A DNA stretch of 64,000 nucleotides from Selaginella tamariscina (lineage: Eukaryota > Streptophyta > Lycopodiopsida > Selaginellales > Selaginellaceae), in assembly GCA_003024785.1 (NCBI GenBank), contig PUQB01000011.1, positions 899,001-963,000 of the forward strand, in the 5' to 3' direction. Positions 20,752-33,400 of this stretch are shown one piece after another. Position 1 is the first letter of the stretch, and each line of letters opens with the position of its first letter. The notes under the pieces were generated by a model, which had not been told where the DNA came from, made no database searches, and was given only the letters and a program-made list of their open reading frames with translations. Both the position numbers and the translations under genes were made by a program.

Positions 20752-23700
20752 CTAGAAGTCATCGTCGTCGGTATCAAGAGCGATGTACTTGGCTTTCTTG
20801 GGCTGACTGGGTTGAGCACTCGCACCTCCCCGCTTCTTCTTGGACGGGGGCGTTTCTTTTGGTTTCCCCATCCAATCCCAATCGTTGCTCGCGGCGTATT
20901 CCCGCATTGACGCCAATATTTGCTCCCCATACTTGCTTGTTCTTGCCTGCCCAATAACTTCATTCATCTGCACATGATATCAATGGTTAAACCCAGCCGT
21001 TGCTTGATTACATATATCTTAATGTTGGACATAGCTTGTTTACCTCAGTAACTGACCAAGGCATCTTGGAACACAGCTTCTTGATGTGTTGAGAAGAAAG
21101 TACAGCATAAGGAAAAATTCCATCAACAGATGCGAGCTTCTGCCGCAGATCATCGAGCATCTTAGCCATGCCCGATGCATTACCGAATCATCGTTTAGAC
21201 TGGCCGCATGTCTCACTTGCTTTGTTTTCTCACACACTTCAAGCTTTGGTTTCCTTTTGCCTGCACAATAGCAACCATTAATAATGGTGGTGTTATTATT
21301 CTCAATATTCACAAGTTTACCTTGTTGTAGAAGTCTAGAGCCGGCTCCCGTCTTAACATAAGCGTTTGTTGCATACGCAGTATGTTGGAAGTCCTCTTTC
21401 TGGTTTCCAAAAGAAAAAACTATATGTTAGTGATCATTTTCATCAAATAATGTATAATTTCTTTACCAGAGTCCCGTCTAGGATCAGTTGGAGTATAATA
21501 CGCTCAGCTTCGTCTTTGGTCATACCCTTGTCACCTAATTATGCAAGTTTTACTTGGTAAGCTACTAAGCTAGTAGCCAACTTCACCAGCCTGACGTAGC
21601 TGACTTCTCCAGAGGTCAACTAGCTGAAGCAGCGTAACTTTCTTCTCGCCATCTGCAACATCTTTCACAGTCTGCACTATGGATTCGAATAATCTACACA
21701 AAATTACACATTAATGATTCTTTTGCAGATTTATCCGGACTTTACACCTGTAATGTCCTTCTCGATGATATCTGAAGTAAAGGCACAATTACCACACATC
21801 CCTGGAAAATAAATCAGCCCAACACACATTCAACAGATATATTTATCGTACCGTTGCACTCTTGAACTTGTTCCCCGAAGTACTGGAAAAAGAATGCCCG
21901 ATGGCACTTTTGCTTGGACTACAAAAAGAAACTCATTCACAAAGTAGCTAATCAAGAGATTTACAAACCTGGCAGTAGCGAGCCATTGCATACAGATTCT
22001 GTAATCCCGTGTTTTCAGAGAAAACCATGCAACTCTGCCGTTAGAAGAGGGTTAAAGAATGTTCAAAACCACGGGCTTTAAATTATATACCTGCCGAGGA
22101 ACATCAGCCGGCCTGAAAAAAATGAGGCAATGAGAAGGAATCCCGTCACGACCTGCACGTCCACTTTCCTACTAAATAATTATAAGAATAAACAAAACCC
22201 CAGGTTTGGAAAAGACTGACCTGATAATACGTTTCCAGTGACTTGCTAAGAGTATGATGTATAACGAAACGCACTGCACAGACCCTGCCCGTTAGAAACC
22301 CATGGAGTTCAACCCACTCTTCTCACCATCTGGTTTGTTTATTCCCATGCCAAACGCCACCTGCACTTTTGTACAAACTAGTTAACAAATGATCTATAAC
22401 ACATGCCAACAAAATAATGTCAAAGAATGTACATACCGTGCCAACAATGACTTGCAGCTGATTGCTACTCCATCTGCACATCCGTGTCATATCTAACTAC
22501 ATAGTACAAAGATATATTAAAAGCCATGTGTACTTACCTCCTATGAACACTTGTCCGAAGATTGACGTCCATGTCCGCATGATAATGTGCAGCGGATATT
22601 TTCCGCTTACGCAACTCTCGGCCACCTGTGACATGGTGTAACAAAACAGACATATAAGGAATACGACTACATTATATCAACTTAGATAATACCAGCTCGC
22701 ACTCCTTACGGGAGAAACAATATACGATTCCGGACTCTTTCGATGGATATGACTCCTTTATGAATTCTGCAATGTCGTCAATCACTTCCAATGCGCTTGA
22801 CTTCTTGTCACGTACCTGAAGAGAACTTACGGAAATAAATATACATGCAAACGGATTCTGCGTGTGTTTCTATGCATGTGCATCTGTGAGCTTTATAAAT
22901 ACCTCGTAAAAGAGGTTTGGTCGATTGACGGAGCTCGTAAACCTCTCGCATGGTAAGATTTGCAGCATCTCCTGCAAATCTCTCTGAACCCGCTCTGTTG
23001 CAGTGGCCTAAGATGAAAGATTAGTATTATAAACGGCTTCTGGATATACTAACCGTCAAAGCAATCATTGGAACTTTAGGAAACTGCCTCTTCAGGATTC
23101 CCAGGTTCTTGTAGTCGGGACGGAAGTCGTGTCCCCACTGACTACAACAGTGCGCTTCCTGTAAAAAAGAAATAGATAAAACGTGCATGTATATACGAGC
23201 AACTGTCATGTATAGATAAATAGTATTCTCCATAACTTACATCAATAGCCACGAGGGAAAGACGACCAGCAGCATTGCATTTCTCAAGCTTTGACATCAG
23301 ACGTTTACTCTTTGCAATTTTCTCTGGAGTCACGTACAAAATTCGCAAATTGCCATCTCCCTTCTCGAGTACTTTGTATATGTTTTTCTCTTTTCTTTGG
23401 ACGTTGTGGAGGTCAGCATTGCTGCAGAGACACCCAGCGAGGTCAAACCCATTACCTGTTGTTGTACTTGAAGGTCACAAAACTTACAGCTAAAACAACA
23501 GAGGACAAGGAATACCTGGTCTTGAATAAGAGAAAGAAGAGGACTAACAACAAGTGCAATTCCTGGTCGAAGAAGTGCAGGAAGTTGGTAGCACAAGCTT
23601 TTCCCTCCTCCGGCTGCCATGACCACCATCACATTCTTATTACTCATGAGTGCATTAATAATCTGCAGTTCAGGAAAACGAGGAATAAGCCCCTGGTCTC

Positions 23701-24046
23701 GGAAACAGAAAGACATGATACTCTTTGACCTCTCGTTGATTTCTACGGTACGAGGAAATGCCAAACACATTAAGGAGCAAATCGCGGGCCTGTTGATCCC
23801 ACTCGAATGCTTGTGACCAATCCTGTTGAATCACCTGCACGTCGTCCTCGGAAGATCGGCAGCAAGCGATCAGTTGCTGAAGCTCTCCCTGCTCCTCGAG
23901 AAGTCGTGCCTGTCGCTCCAAGAGTGTAGCAATTTGAGCTGTGCAAGGATCAGTCATAGACATGCGCAGCGCCGCCTATGCTTACCTTGAACCTCCTGAA
24001 GCTCGGCATCCACCGCCTCCAGACGCAGAAGCACCTCGTCCTCCAT
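20752..24046 (-). CDS. RecQ-family DNA helicase, RECQ1 (RECQL) type
   Basis: ATP-dependent 3'-5' DNA helicase for replication-fork and recombination maintenance in the nucleus. The N-terminus [20 protein letters not shown] plus [20 protein letters not shown] is the short coiled coil typical of human RECQL1. Helicase motifs come in order: [18 protein letters not shown] (about 23590), Ia [47 protein letters not shown] (split by an intron, about 23130-23250), [61 protein letters not shown] and [11 protein letters not shown] (about 22150). The C-terminal tail is basic then acidic (ALDTDDDDF, stop 20752). More than a dozen short introns. One base is missing at the GG of 22620-22621 (expected [17 protein letters not shown]). 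Motif I reads MAAGGGKS where PTGGGKS is usual; the GKS is intact. Confidence 0.93.
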
Positions 24047-24079
24047 AGGAAAACTACAACCCTAAGTTATGAAGATTGA
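24047..24079. promoter_or_regulatory. 33-bp bidirectional start region with telo-box
   Basis: Only 33 bp lie between the ATG of the RecQ gene (minus) and the first ATG of the DYW PPR gene (plus). They contain AACCCTAAG (24058-24066). TTCTTCTTCAG just inside the PPR frame looks like a splice acceptor, so the PPR gene may really start further down or carry a leader intron. Confidence 0.45.
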
Positions 24080-26655
24080 ATGATCTTCTTCTTCTTCAGG
24101 AGAGCGCGGCATTCCGATTCATACAAGGATCACGGTGATAGCATAGAGGTGCTAGAGCGGTTGATACGTGCGTGTGCAAGATCAAGGCATCTGGCGGAAG
24201 GGAAGCATCTCCATGAGCGCACTCGTAGCAGCCCGCACCGAGACAGTAAGCTCCTCCTGGATCAGCTGGTTGTGATGTATGGCAAATGCGGCAGCCTCAC
24301 GGATGCACAGGAGGTGTTTAACAGCATCCACAATCCCGATAGATACTCGCGAAACATTCTCATGGTTGCGTATGCTCAGAGCGGGCATCTGCAGGAAGCC
24401 AAGCTAGCCTTCGAGTGCATGCAGGAACGCACCGTCGTCTCCTGGAACGTGATCGTTTCTGCTTATGCTTTCCACAGGCAGCTGGCAGAAGCACATGGAA
24501 TGTTCGATTTAATGCCCGAGAGGACAGTTATCTCTTGGAACACCATGATAGCGGCATACACCCAGAGCGGGCATCTGCACGAGCCCAAGGTTCTGTTCGA
24601 TTGCATGCCGGAACGGAGTGAAGTCTCTTGGAACAGCATGATCACCGCATACGCCCACAAAGGCCATGTGGAGGAGGCTAGCTTTTTCTTCTATAGAATG
24701 CCACAACACAGCATTGCCTCCTGGAATTCAATCATCACAGCATATGCCCAGAGAGGTGTCCCACACACCCACAAGGCCATAGAGATGTTCGAGAGCATGC
24801 CGGAGCAGGACACAATTTCCTACAACGCAATCTTCATTACTTATGCCCAAGCTGGGCGTATCCAATGCGCCAAGCAAAACTTCGATCGTATGGTTGGAAG
24901 GAATGTGGTTTCCTGGACTGCAATGCTACAAGCCTGTGTGGTAAGCAATGATCTGCATGGTGCAGACAACATCTTCCACAGAATGCCGCACCAGGATTAC
25001 GTGTCGTGGACAGCAATGCTTGCAGCCTATGCATCGTCTAGGCAAATGCTTCGGGCCAAAGATATGTTTGATAGCATGACCCACCACACCAAGGAGCGCA
25101 GACGGCAATGGTCTCGGCATACGCCCAGTCTGGGGATGTTGGGAATGCAAAGACCATCTTTGACAGCATGGCTTCTCGTACCATCCTGTCCTGGACCGGG
25201 CTTATGTCGGGATATGCTCAAAAGGGCCATGTGCATGATGTGGAGAGCATTTTCAACCGAATGCCTGGTCACAACGTGCTGGCCTGCACTACGATGGTTG
25301 CTTTGTATGCCCAGCAAGATCAGACAGACAAGGCAAGGAATATGTTCGACACAATGCCGGAAAGGAATGAGGTCACGTGGAATGCCATTCTCTCCGCCTA
25401 TGCCCAACGAGGAGACGTGGAGCATACCAAACGGCTGTTTGACATGATGCCAGAGAGAGTAGCCTGGACCGGCGTGGTACAAGCTTATGGTGAGAACGGT
25501 CATCTCAGTGAAGCCAAGGATGCCTTTGACAAAATGCCACACCAGGACGTGGTCTCGTGGACAACCATAATTCAGGCATATGCTCAGAACGGGCATCTGG
25601 ACGTGTCTAGGAAAATGTTCCTGGCAATGCCACAGCGTGACGCACTCTCATGGATCTCCATGCTTACAGGATATGCATGCAATGGTGATGTCAAAACTGC
25701 CGAGGCTTTGTTTGCCAAGATGCCACAGCGGGACGAGATCTCTTGCACGTCGATGATAGCTGCATATTCTCACAATGGCTACTGCTCTGAGGCTGTAGGT
25801 CTCTTTCGAAACATGCTACTGGAAGGCGTGCAACCCGATGAAGTCTCATTCATGACGATTCTGACGGCGTCTAGTCACGCTGGACTGCTGGCCATCAGCT
25901 GGGAGCTTTTCATTTCCATGAGCTTCGACTTTGGGCTTAAACCCATGAATCAACACTTATATGCATGATTGACGTCCTGGGGAGAATGGGACTTGTGGAC
26001 CAAGCTGAGGAGCTTATCAACAGCATGCCTTACCTCCCTGACGAGGTTGCATGGGGAATGTTGCTGGGTGCATGCAAAGTTCACAAGGACGTTGACCGAG
26101 CAGCAAGGATTGCTAAGTATGTGGCTGCTGCAAATCCTGAAGATCCAGCTTCGTATGTTTCGCTGGGAAACATGTTTGGTGCTGCCGGACGCGTAGGAAA
26201 TGGGGGCTGTGCGACGAGAAATGAATGACAAGGGCCTCACCAAGCAGCCAGGGACGAGTCTCATAATCATCAACAACCAGCTTCACAGGTTCAACTCTGG
26301 AGACTCGTCGCATCCACGAAACGAGGAAATCCGGGCCGAGTTGCAGAGGTTAATGGTTGAAATGCGGCAAGCCGGCTATGTCCCGGACACAAGGGAAGTT
26401 TTCCATGACGTGAGTGAGAACGTAAAGGAGGACCTTGTTTGCTACCACAGTGAGAAGCTGGCAATAGCATTGGCATTGTTATCCACAGCACCGGATGTGC
26501 CAATATGGATTAGGAAAAACTTGAGAGTTTGTTCCGATTGTCACAGTGCAACCAAATTTATTTCCCAGCTTGCAAGACGCAAAATTACAGTAAGAGATAC
26601 TTATCGATTTCATCATTTCGAGAATGGATCCTGTTCGTGTGGCGACTACTGGTAA
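24080..26655 (+). CDS. DYW-type pentatricopeptide repeat protein (RNA-editing factor)
   Basis: Organelle C-to-U RNA-editing factor. A long run of about 31-residue S-type PPR motifs ([49 protein letters not shown] and so on) is followed by E1/E2 ([39 protein letters not shown]), the PG-box [17 protein letters not shown], and a full DYW deaminase at the C-terminus. The deaminase has [11 protein letters not shown] (the HxE zinc and catalytic pair), [12 protein letters not shown] (CxxCH), then [20 protein letters not shown] at the very end. The gene is intronless. Three single-base slips interrupt it, near 25095-25110, 25955-25965 and 26190-26205. On both sides the conserved sequence resumes without loss, so the gene is probably whole in the genome. 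Almost pure S-repeat (SS-type) arrays occur in lycophyte editing factors. Confidence 0.9.
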
Positions 26656-26757
26656 TTGGGGTTGAAACACCGAATGTGAGTCTCTCTCTCCCCCCGCACG
26701 TCGGCGCTCCGAAGCGTAAATATTCGGTTGGTCAATGGCCCTTCTCTTGTTTGTATA

Positions 26758-28304
26758 TCATACATCAATCTCCAGTTGAGCTTCCTTGAAAAAATTGGTG
26801 TAGAATCTGAGACCGTCTGGCCCATCGTCTCGGCAGAGCAATCCTGAAACAAGTAGGTTAAACCAGGTACTTGTATATTAGCTTCTCTCCACTCACCTTT
26901 GTTCTCAGCAGCAATCAGATGTTCTTTGGCGAGGGCTGGTGCGACTCCCAGGCATCTGGCTGCATCGCTTGCACCTACTCCAACACGCAAGTTTTCTGGT
27001 CTTTCCACTAGAAACACGATTCTCGAGAATACCTGCAACAATCATCAGCTCTTGCACAATAACAAAAGCGCCAGTCACCTCCTCCTCGCTTTCAGACTTG
27101 ATTTGAATAACAATAGCTCCGCGATCGAACCGACGCATCCTGACGGGCCTGATAGAAACGTGCCTGTTATTCACAGAGAATCCAATACGTATAGCCTACA
27201 TACACATCAAGTCTGTCCCACAGCTCACAAGCTTGTAGCAAGTCCTCAGGTGATATAAGCTCTACGGAACAGTTAAAATTAGAAGAGGAGAGAGACAAAA
27301 TTAGAAGAGGAGAGAGACAAGAGGACTTTACCAGTTCCTCTGGCACGGTTGAACAAGCAGTATACATCAACGGCAGCCAGCATCCCTCCCGCACTCTGCA
27401 ATGGAGTCCACACAAAGTCGGCTAACTAGAAACTTAACCAATGAGAAATCCAGGAAGCATTGCAAGACGAAGGTGACAGCACCTGTCGGGACAACTGCTG
27501 GTGGTAAAGTGCACCAGCCGACTCTTTGGTAACTGGCGATGCAATTCCAACACTAAGCAGCCAATCCTGCATCTCCTGTTTGGAACCTATGTCATCGCTT
27601 AGCACTTTGGCACGCATCCTGTCAGCGAGCTGTACCATCTCCTTGGCTTTGCTCTGTTTCACACAACATGTGCTTATAAAGTGATTCATTTCATGTGATG
27701 CCACCAACCATAAGAGCGTTGAGGTTCTGAAGGCCACTTGCAGATCCTGATCCGCTTGTTCCCAACGCTCCTGCTCTTTCCTCAGAATGCCGGATACACC
27801 CGCCCTGGAGGGGTTCCACTGACTTGGAGGCCGATTTGAGGAGCTGGGAAGAGATTCCCAGGCCCTGGATTGTAGGAGGGAAGACAAATGTGGTAGCAAA
27901 GCTTCGTGATTACTGTGACCCCGGAACACGAGGAGCAGCCTGACGGAACTGTCAGCGGCAGCAGCACCGTGAAGGCAGAGCTTGCCATTGGCAGAAACCC
28001 AGAGCTCTAGTGTGAGGCGCGGATTAGAGAAGACATTCTTGAGGCTCTTCTTGGGAGGTGATGCCTGAGAAATGGAAACTAGGGGAATGCTAAAAGCAGA
28101 TCGGGATTGCTCGTGCACCCAGACCATCCTGGAATTGGTAAGGATGAGCAATCCAGATCTGAGCGCTTCACCGTCAATGGCAACATCCGGCTCGATGTCT
28201 ACCCTGTCCAGCAGCTGACATTCAACCTCACCTGTCTGTAGCACTGGCCTCCCTGCCTCCGTCAACGCCGCTTTTTCCAGCAACCGCTCCGCCCAGTCCC
28301 TCAT
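26758..28304 (-). CDS. VPS36: VPS36, ESCRT-II subunit
   Basis: Endosomal sorting subunit that binds ubiquitinated cargo and PI3P, and with VPS22 and VPS25 forms ESCRT-II. The start [20 protein letters not shown] leads into the GLUE/PH-like domain ([32 protein letters not shown]). Then come [120 protein letters not shown] and the last winged helix ([20 protein letters not shown], then [16 protein letters not shown]). About seven short introns. One base is missing at the TT of 27730-27731; restoring it gives AFQNLNALM-SKAKEM exactly as in the family. A 22-bp unit (27275-27296) is tandemly duplicated in one intron. Confidence 0.95.
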
Positions 28305-28389
28305 TCCCCTTTTAAGTTAGGGATCCAAAAAAAAAAAACACAAGAAACTAAAAGAGACACTAGTTTACTCATGGGAAAATACAGACATG

Positions 28390-28954
28390 CCTATGAAATT
28401 TGAAACGGTGCTTCCGCCAGCGCTCGTGACGCCGGAACTTTCTCTGGAACAAAATCCGCAAGGAACTCAAGTCTCTCGGTCGAAACCACAGTGGAAGCTG
28501 CAAGAACATATGGTTAGGCGTAGCGCAGTAAAATCCCGCTGCACTTACACAGATCTTTGTAAGCCAGCTGCGCTCTGTTGTCCTCGCACATGTTTTCAAA
28601 CGCATCCTCTGCCAATTGCTCTAGAAACAACTCCTGCCCAATAGAACAAATCACCGATCGCCCAACATTGTTATATAATAGACTTACCGCAGCCTTGGCG
28701 ATAACGAAGATGGCTTCCATGCCTACCATTGCTATGTCGTTCTCGCTCTTGATAAGCCGCCTCACCCTTGAAATAGGGAAAGCTATGGACGAGGTGGGAG
28801 ATGAACCGCCCCTTTCTTCTTCATCTTCGTCCACATCGCGATCCATGGCGCCATTGTTGGCTTGCTGTTGCTCTTCATCTGAAGATAACTCGTCCATCTC
28901 TTCGTCATCGTACTCTTCTAGTTCTAGGTCCTTCATTGTGGGATGCTCCGCCAT
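28390..28954 (-). CDS. Histone-fold protein of the NF-YC10 / DPB3-1 (Pol epsilon small subunit) type
   Basis: Three exons join in frame: MAEHPTMKDLELEEYDDEEM.. (acidic N-terminus), then IAFPISRVRRLIKSENDIAM with VGMEAIFVIAKAA, then ELFLEQLAEDAFENMCEDNR with AQLAYKDL, then SSTVVSTERLEFLADFVPEK. The histone fold opens with FPxxRVRRLIKS and carries the YKxLSSVVS..xxFLADxVPEK tail, which separates this type (DPB3-1/NF-YC10, POLE4-like) from NF-YC proper. Such proteins pair with an NF-YB/DPB4-like partner in DNA polymerase epsilon, chromatin-accessibility complexes or stress transcription. The last junction (GATCTGT|CTTCCAC) is phase-consistent. The telo-box TAAACCCTAAC (28956-28966) touches the start codon. 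Confidence 0.85.
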
Positions 28955-29001
28955 CTAAACCCTAACAACAAAGGAATTTCTTTATTGTTTTATATGTGAA
29001 T

Positions 29002-30270
29002 TTAAAAGCCAAAAGCCGACTTGAGCGACGAGTACAGTTCACGGCCCAGTATGGAATTTGCGGCATCCGTAGGGTGGAAGGGATCCCAGAAAAGGTGGTT
29101 GCTCCGGTTGATACAAAGGTTAGATATTGGCCTCGGGAAGCAGGGGAACTGGCCATTGAACCTGCCACCGCCGCAACACCCCTGGTTGATAATGTCCATC
29201 CCATAGACGAGCGGATTTGAGATAATGTTGGCCACGGGTGTGTAAGTGTCGGCATAAACAAGCTGCACTTGTGGGAGCTGGGTGTTGAGATAGCTCAGCA
29301 TTTGTTGCAGGCCAAGGTTGAAGCTCCGTATCAGCGCATTTACTCCCTCCACGCACAAGCCGTCTCTGCTCTTTTGAGCAAGTTGCGACGGTATGCATCC
29401 TAGTGGTCCTATGGATGCAACTGCTATCCTCCGTGCTCCTAACTGGTACAGCTCCTGCAGGGCATGACTATTGTTACTGGGAAAACGGAAAGAGAATCAC
29501 GACTCAACTGTCAACTGAGTAGAGTAGGTTGCAAGCAGCAGGTCCTGGTATCGCTGAGGAGTGAAACGTTGTCGTGAGGGCGAGTCGGCCAGCAGGTAAT
29601 TGTTGATGTAGTCGTTGTTTCCCACGACAACAGCAAACAATGAATCGGACAGCAAGCTCTGGGTAGCAGTAGTGCCCAGCTGCTGGAAAAGGCCTCCTAG
29701 AGTGCTCCTGAAGTTTCGCAGCTGCTGAGACAGGGAGATGCGCTGGATCTACAGCCAAGAGAAATGCGTGTTTTAAGGGCATACGAAATGAGATTCAGAC
29801 ATACGTAGTTCCTGCCGCTTTCATCTAGAATCCCACCAGCCCCTGATGCATAGTTAACCCCCTTGAGGATTCTGGCGTTCTTAGTGGTAGGATCCAGGAA
29901 GGGCGGAACATAAGGCAATCCAATGAGCTCGCCTGCACCTTGCGTGTTATTTAATTGCTTACACATGACTTGACTACTTACACACGACATCCAGCACCGT
30001 CTTGCCGTTAGAGAACCTGCCCGTGGCACCCAAGGGAGAGTCGATGCCGTAAGGTGGAATGTTCGCCTTTGCCAAGGTGAGAAGGAAGTTGTTATTCCCC
30101 ACGTCTACAAGAGAGTCCCCGAATATGAAGAATGCGGGTACCAATGCTTGCTGCCCATAGAGAAAGAGAACAAGGCACACTGCAACACCAGCACAAGGCG
30201 GATGTTGAACATCTTGTGTATAGGCGGGAACTCCAGGCGGGAGCGTACATGATTTAATGGCAAGGGACAC
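29002..30270 (-). CDS. GDSL-type esterase/lipase, secreted
   Basis: Plant SGNH hydrolase family; acts on apoplastic lipids or acyl esters, exact substrate unknown. Block I is [16 protein letters not shown] (nucleophile Ser) and block III is [13 protein letters not shown] (oxyanion Asn). [20 protein letters not shown] and [13 protein letters not shown] lie between, and the C-terminal [10 protein letters not shown] supplies the catalytic Asp and His. Five exons, with introns of about 50-60 bp; the stop is at 29002. I used the ATG at 30270 because its frame runs straight into block I. The ATG at 30212 (MFNIRLVL) would give a better signal peptide, but needs one extra base near 30190 to reach [20 protein letters not shown]. 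Confidence 0.9.
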
Positions 30271-30446
30271 ATCATCCTAGCATTGATTTTCAATGTCACG
30301 TCAAGACAGGAAGCCATAACGGTTAACTCTTTTTCTGTAACCTGGATTAGAGTACATCCTCGAGAAAAGACAAAAAAAACAAGACCACCGCCACCACCAT
30401 CAACAAAATGGGAGGAGAAGCGCTGTCTGTCCACACCCAAACTAGT

Positions 30447-33400
30447 CTAGAGCTCAGACAGAATCGCTGGAATGTAATGTGAAAGTTCAGCGGTTAGCGA
30501 CTGAAAACCGTTGACCAGCTGCGAATGGAAGTCCTGGTCTTCCTCCCCAATCAGTCTTGAATGAATGCGTATTGCCCGCTTACATACTGCCATAAACTCA
30601 AGCAGAGCAGCAATGAGCTGCTGCAGCTCCTGCGACCGCAACTTTGTGGCTGGCTCCCCAGCCAGAAAAGCCGAGCACACTCCTAGCACACCACCGTTCA
30701 CCTAGAAAAACAATGCACTTTAGTCAGTTGTGCACGTGCTAACAAGATTTTACCTGCACAGCCACACTGCCTTGAAGGATTCTCTGTAAGCTCTGCAGCC
30801 GCGGAAGGTGATCCCCATCCGAGGCCCGAGGTTCTTCCAGCTCGTTCCTCAGCGTAGCCGTCCTCGCTTCAATCATACCAATGGCGTTCTCAATGGGAGC
30901 AAACTCCCTCGACTCTGACTTAATGACAAGAAGCCGGTTCACTAATGCAGGAAAGGAACCTTGGGTTTGCAGCACCGTTCTCCTCTTCCACTGGTCCTCT
31001 AGACCACCTTGCGATTTGCCGTTTTTAGTGAAGGGCGTATCATACAGGAAATGATCAAACACGCGGGCACGGCTGCAGTATGACGACTGCCCCGCTATCC
31101 GTTCCTTCCTACTCTCCAGATCCTCGTCTTCAAAGATTGGATCCACCGAAGTTATTTGCACATAGCACACGCCGCTTTCAAGTTCGTCTGCATTCACCTG
31201 ACGAGAATCAGGTATTATATGCAGCACGTGGTTTGCACCCAGCCTCGACTCATATATGTGTCCGAGCTTCTCCATGATATCGCCCAGTCGTACGTCCTTT
31301 GCTTCCCTGTAAACGTACTCCCTCCGGTTAAACTTCCCGAACCGTTCCCCATAGAAACCAACACGGTAGTACGTTGCATCAATGAACGGTAAAGGACTAG
31401 ATTCCTGCTCGAGAATGGATTCATAAATGCCGGTTAACGAGGTGTGGCACTTTGCGAGTTGACCATAAGCCTTCCTGCTCTTGTGTACGGGAATTAATAG
31501 CTCCACTATGGCAGCACAGAAGTGGAACAGCTCGGCCTGTGCAAACAGCTTGTTGGCTAGCTGAAGATATTTGACAGCCGAATCCACAGTTAGCTTGGAA
31601 GCCCCATAACCTTCCACTTCTGCAGCAGAGGCTTCCACCAGAACACTCGTGACAAGGATCGGACAGATTCTCCGGAGTGCTTCCAAATGCTCACGTCCCC
31701 ATACTGCATCATTCCGTGCCACGATGGCCTGCAAAAACAAACAGAACTCGGACACTGGTTCTCCAAAACGAAGGGATCATTCACCTGCATAATAACTCCG
31801 GCGACCGCAACTGCACATTGAGCAGCTTCGGCCCAAGACTGCATTTCCTGGTGTGCGTCACAGAGATGTAAAAGCCACATAATGTGCAAATCTGGAACGT
31901 GAGAATAAGCTAATGCCAAACTGTGAAAACTTTCAGCTGCGGCATATTTGTCACTTGTCATGATGGATCCCTACAAATGGTAACAACGTTTAGGATGCAT
32001 ATATTTAAACTTAAATCACAAGCTCACCAGGAGGGCGTGCTCAATGCTAGCCTCGAGAGCTTGCAGCAAGGCTACAGACATCTCAGCAACTTCTGACCAC
32101 TTCCAACGGTTCTCCCTAGCTCCATCTACTGCTGCATCCAGACAGTTTTCTGGGAGCCCGCACTCCTTAAGAAGATCTTGGCTGATCTGTTCAGAAGACA
32201 TATCCCGTAGAGACCGCTTCAGACGGCGAGCTTCTCCACTTTCTTCGAAAGTTCCATCAGATTTCATCTGCGTGACCTGCACCTCGGACATCAGTTCTGA
32301 AAGTGTTATGGTCAGCATCACGCGCAACCTTGCTGTGCTTTCAAAATAATAAAAGGAGCTCTGCATAAATGAAATGTCATGTCAAAAAGAGAGACAACCA
32401 CAAAAGACCGAGGTCACTTACCCGAATAAGTAATTGAAGGCCAACAACTGCTCTCCTTCGTATCGACTCGTTCCGATACACTGCTAGATGCAACAGATGG
32501 AATGCAATCTGCTTCAGAAACCTGTCATTCTCCCTTCCCATCAGAGTAGCACCATGACGGCTGAAGAGATTGTTGAATACAGGAAAGAAAGCTTTCCAAA
32601 AGACAAGAGGTTGGCTGTGCGATAAGAATCCAGTGAAGATTGCAGTGATGCAATCGAGCTTCACGTAGTCGGTGGCAATACTGTGCACGGAGGCCACTTC
32701 TATAAATTTCTCAGCTATTTCAAGAACCTGTAGACCCACGGACGTGCTCAAATTCTCTTCCCAAAGCTCCTGCCAATGGTAGAAACACAAAGTAAGCAGA
32801 CAGCAAACGCTGCACACAGACTTACTAATTTTTGGCGTAGCATCGGGTGGAGGCTCTCGCGAAGAGCTCTATTGGATGCCATCTTCCGAGACGACTGCGC
32901 ATGTGCTAAAGCTTCCCTTAAAGAATACGGTTGGTTTGGAGAACTCAGTTGAGGACTGGGCTTCTTCCACAGTTGTCCATTCTCCGGAGTTGCTTGAGGT
33001 TGCATCCACTGAAAACCCAAAAATCAAGCTCCAGTCAAGTCCAAAACCAGTCGTAGGCAACCTACTACCTTGGTTTCCTGTCGGGAAGCCTCGGCAAAGA
33101 AAGCATCAATTGCAGGAGATAGCTTATCAGAGTACCTTGGAGAATAGCCTCCTTCGCCGCCATCCAGGCTTAGAGGCAAGCCTCCAGCTATTGAATCGTG
33201 CATCCTCCTATGCTGTGCATGAAGAAGTGTTATGTCTGATATGGAGGGCCACTCATATGGAGACAAACCTCAAAAAGAGAGAGGCATTCTTCAAGAAGTT
33301 TGAAAAAGAGCCTGGTTCGTGCAACGCTCTGTTGCCAAGCTTTAATGAGAGACACGTCGTCAAGGTGGCGGATAATTTGTAGCATGCAGATTAGCACCTC

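Noticed and set aside
24460-25600. Long minus-strand frames opposite the DYW PPR gene
   Set aside because: They mirror the repeated PPR codon pattern; the conserved protein is on the plus strand.
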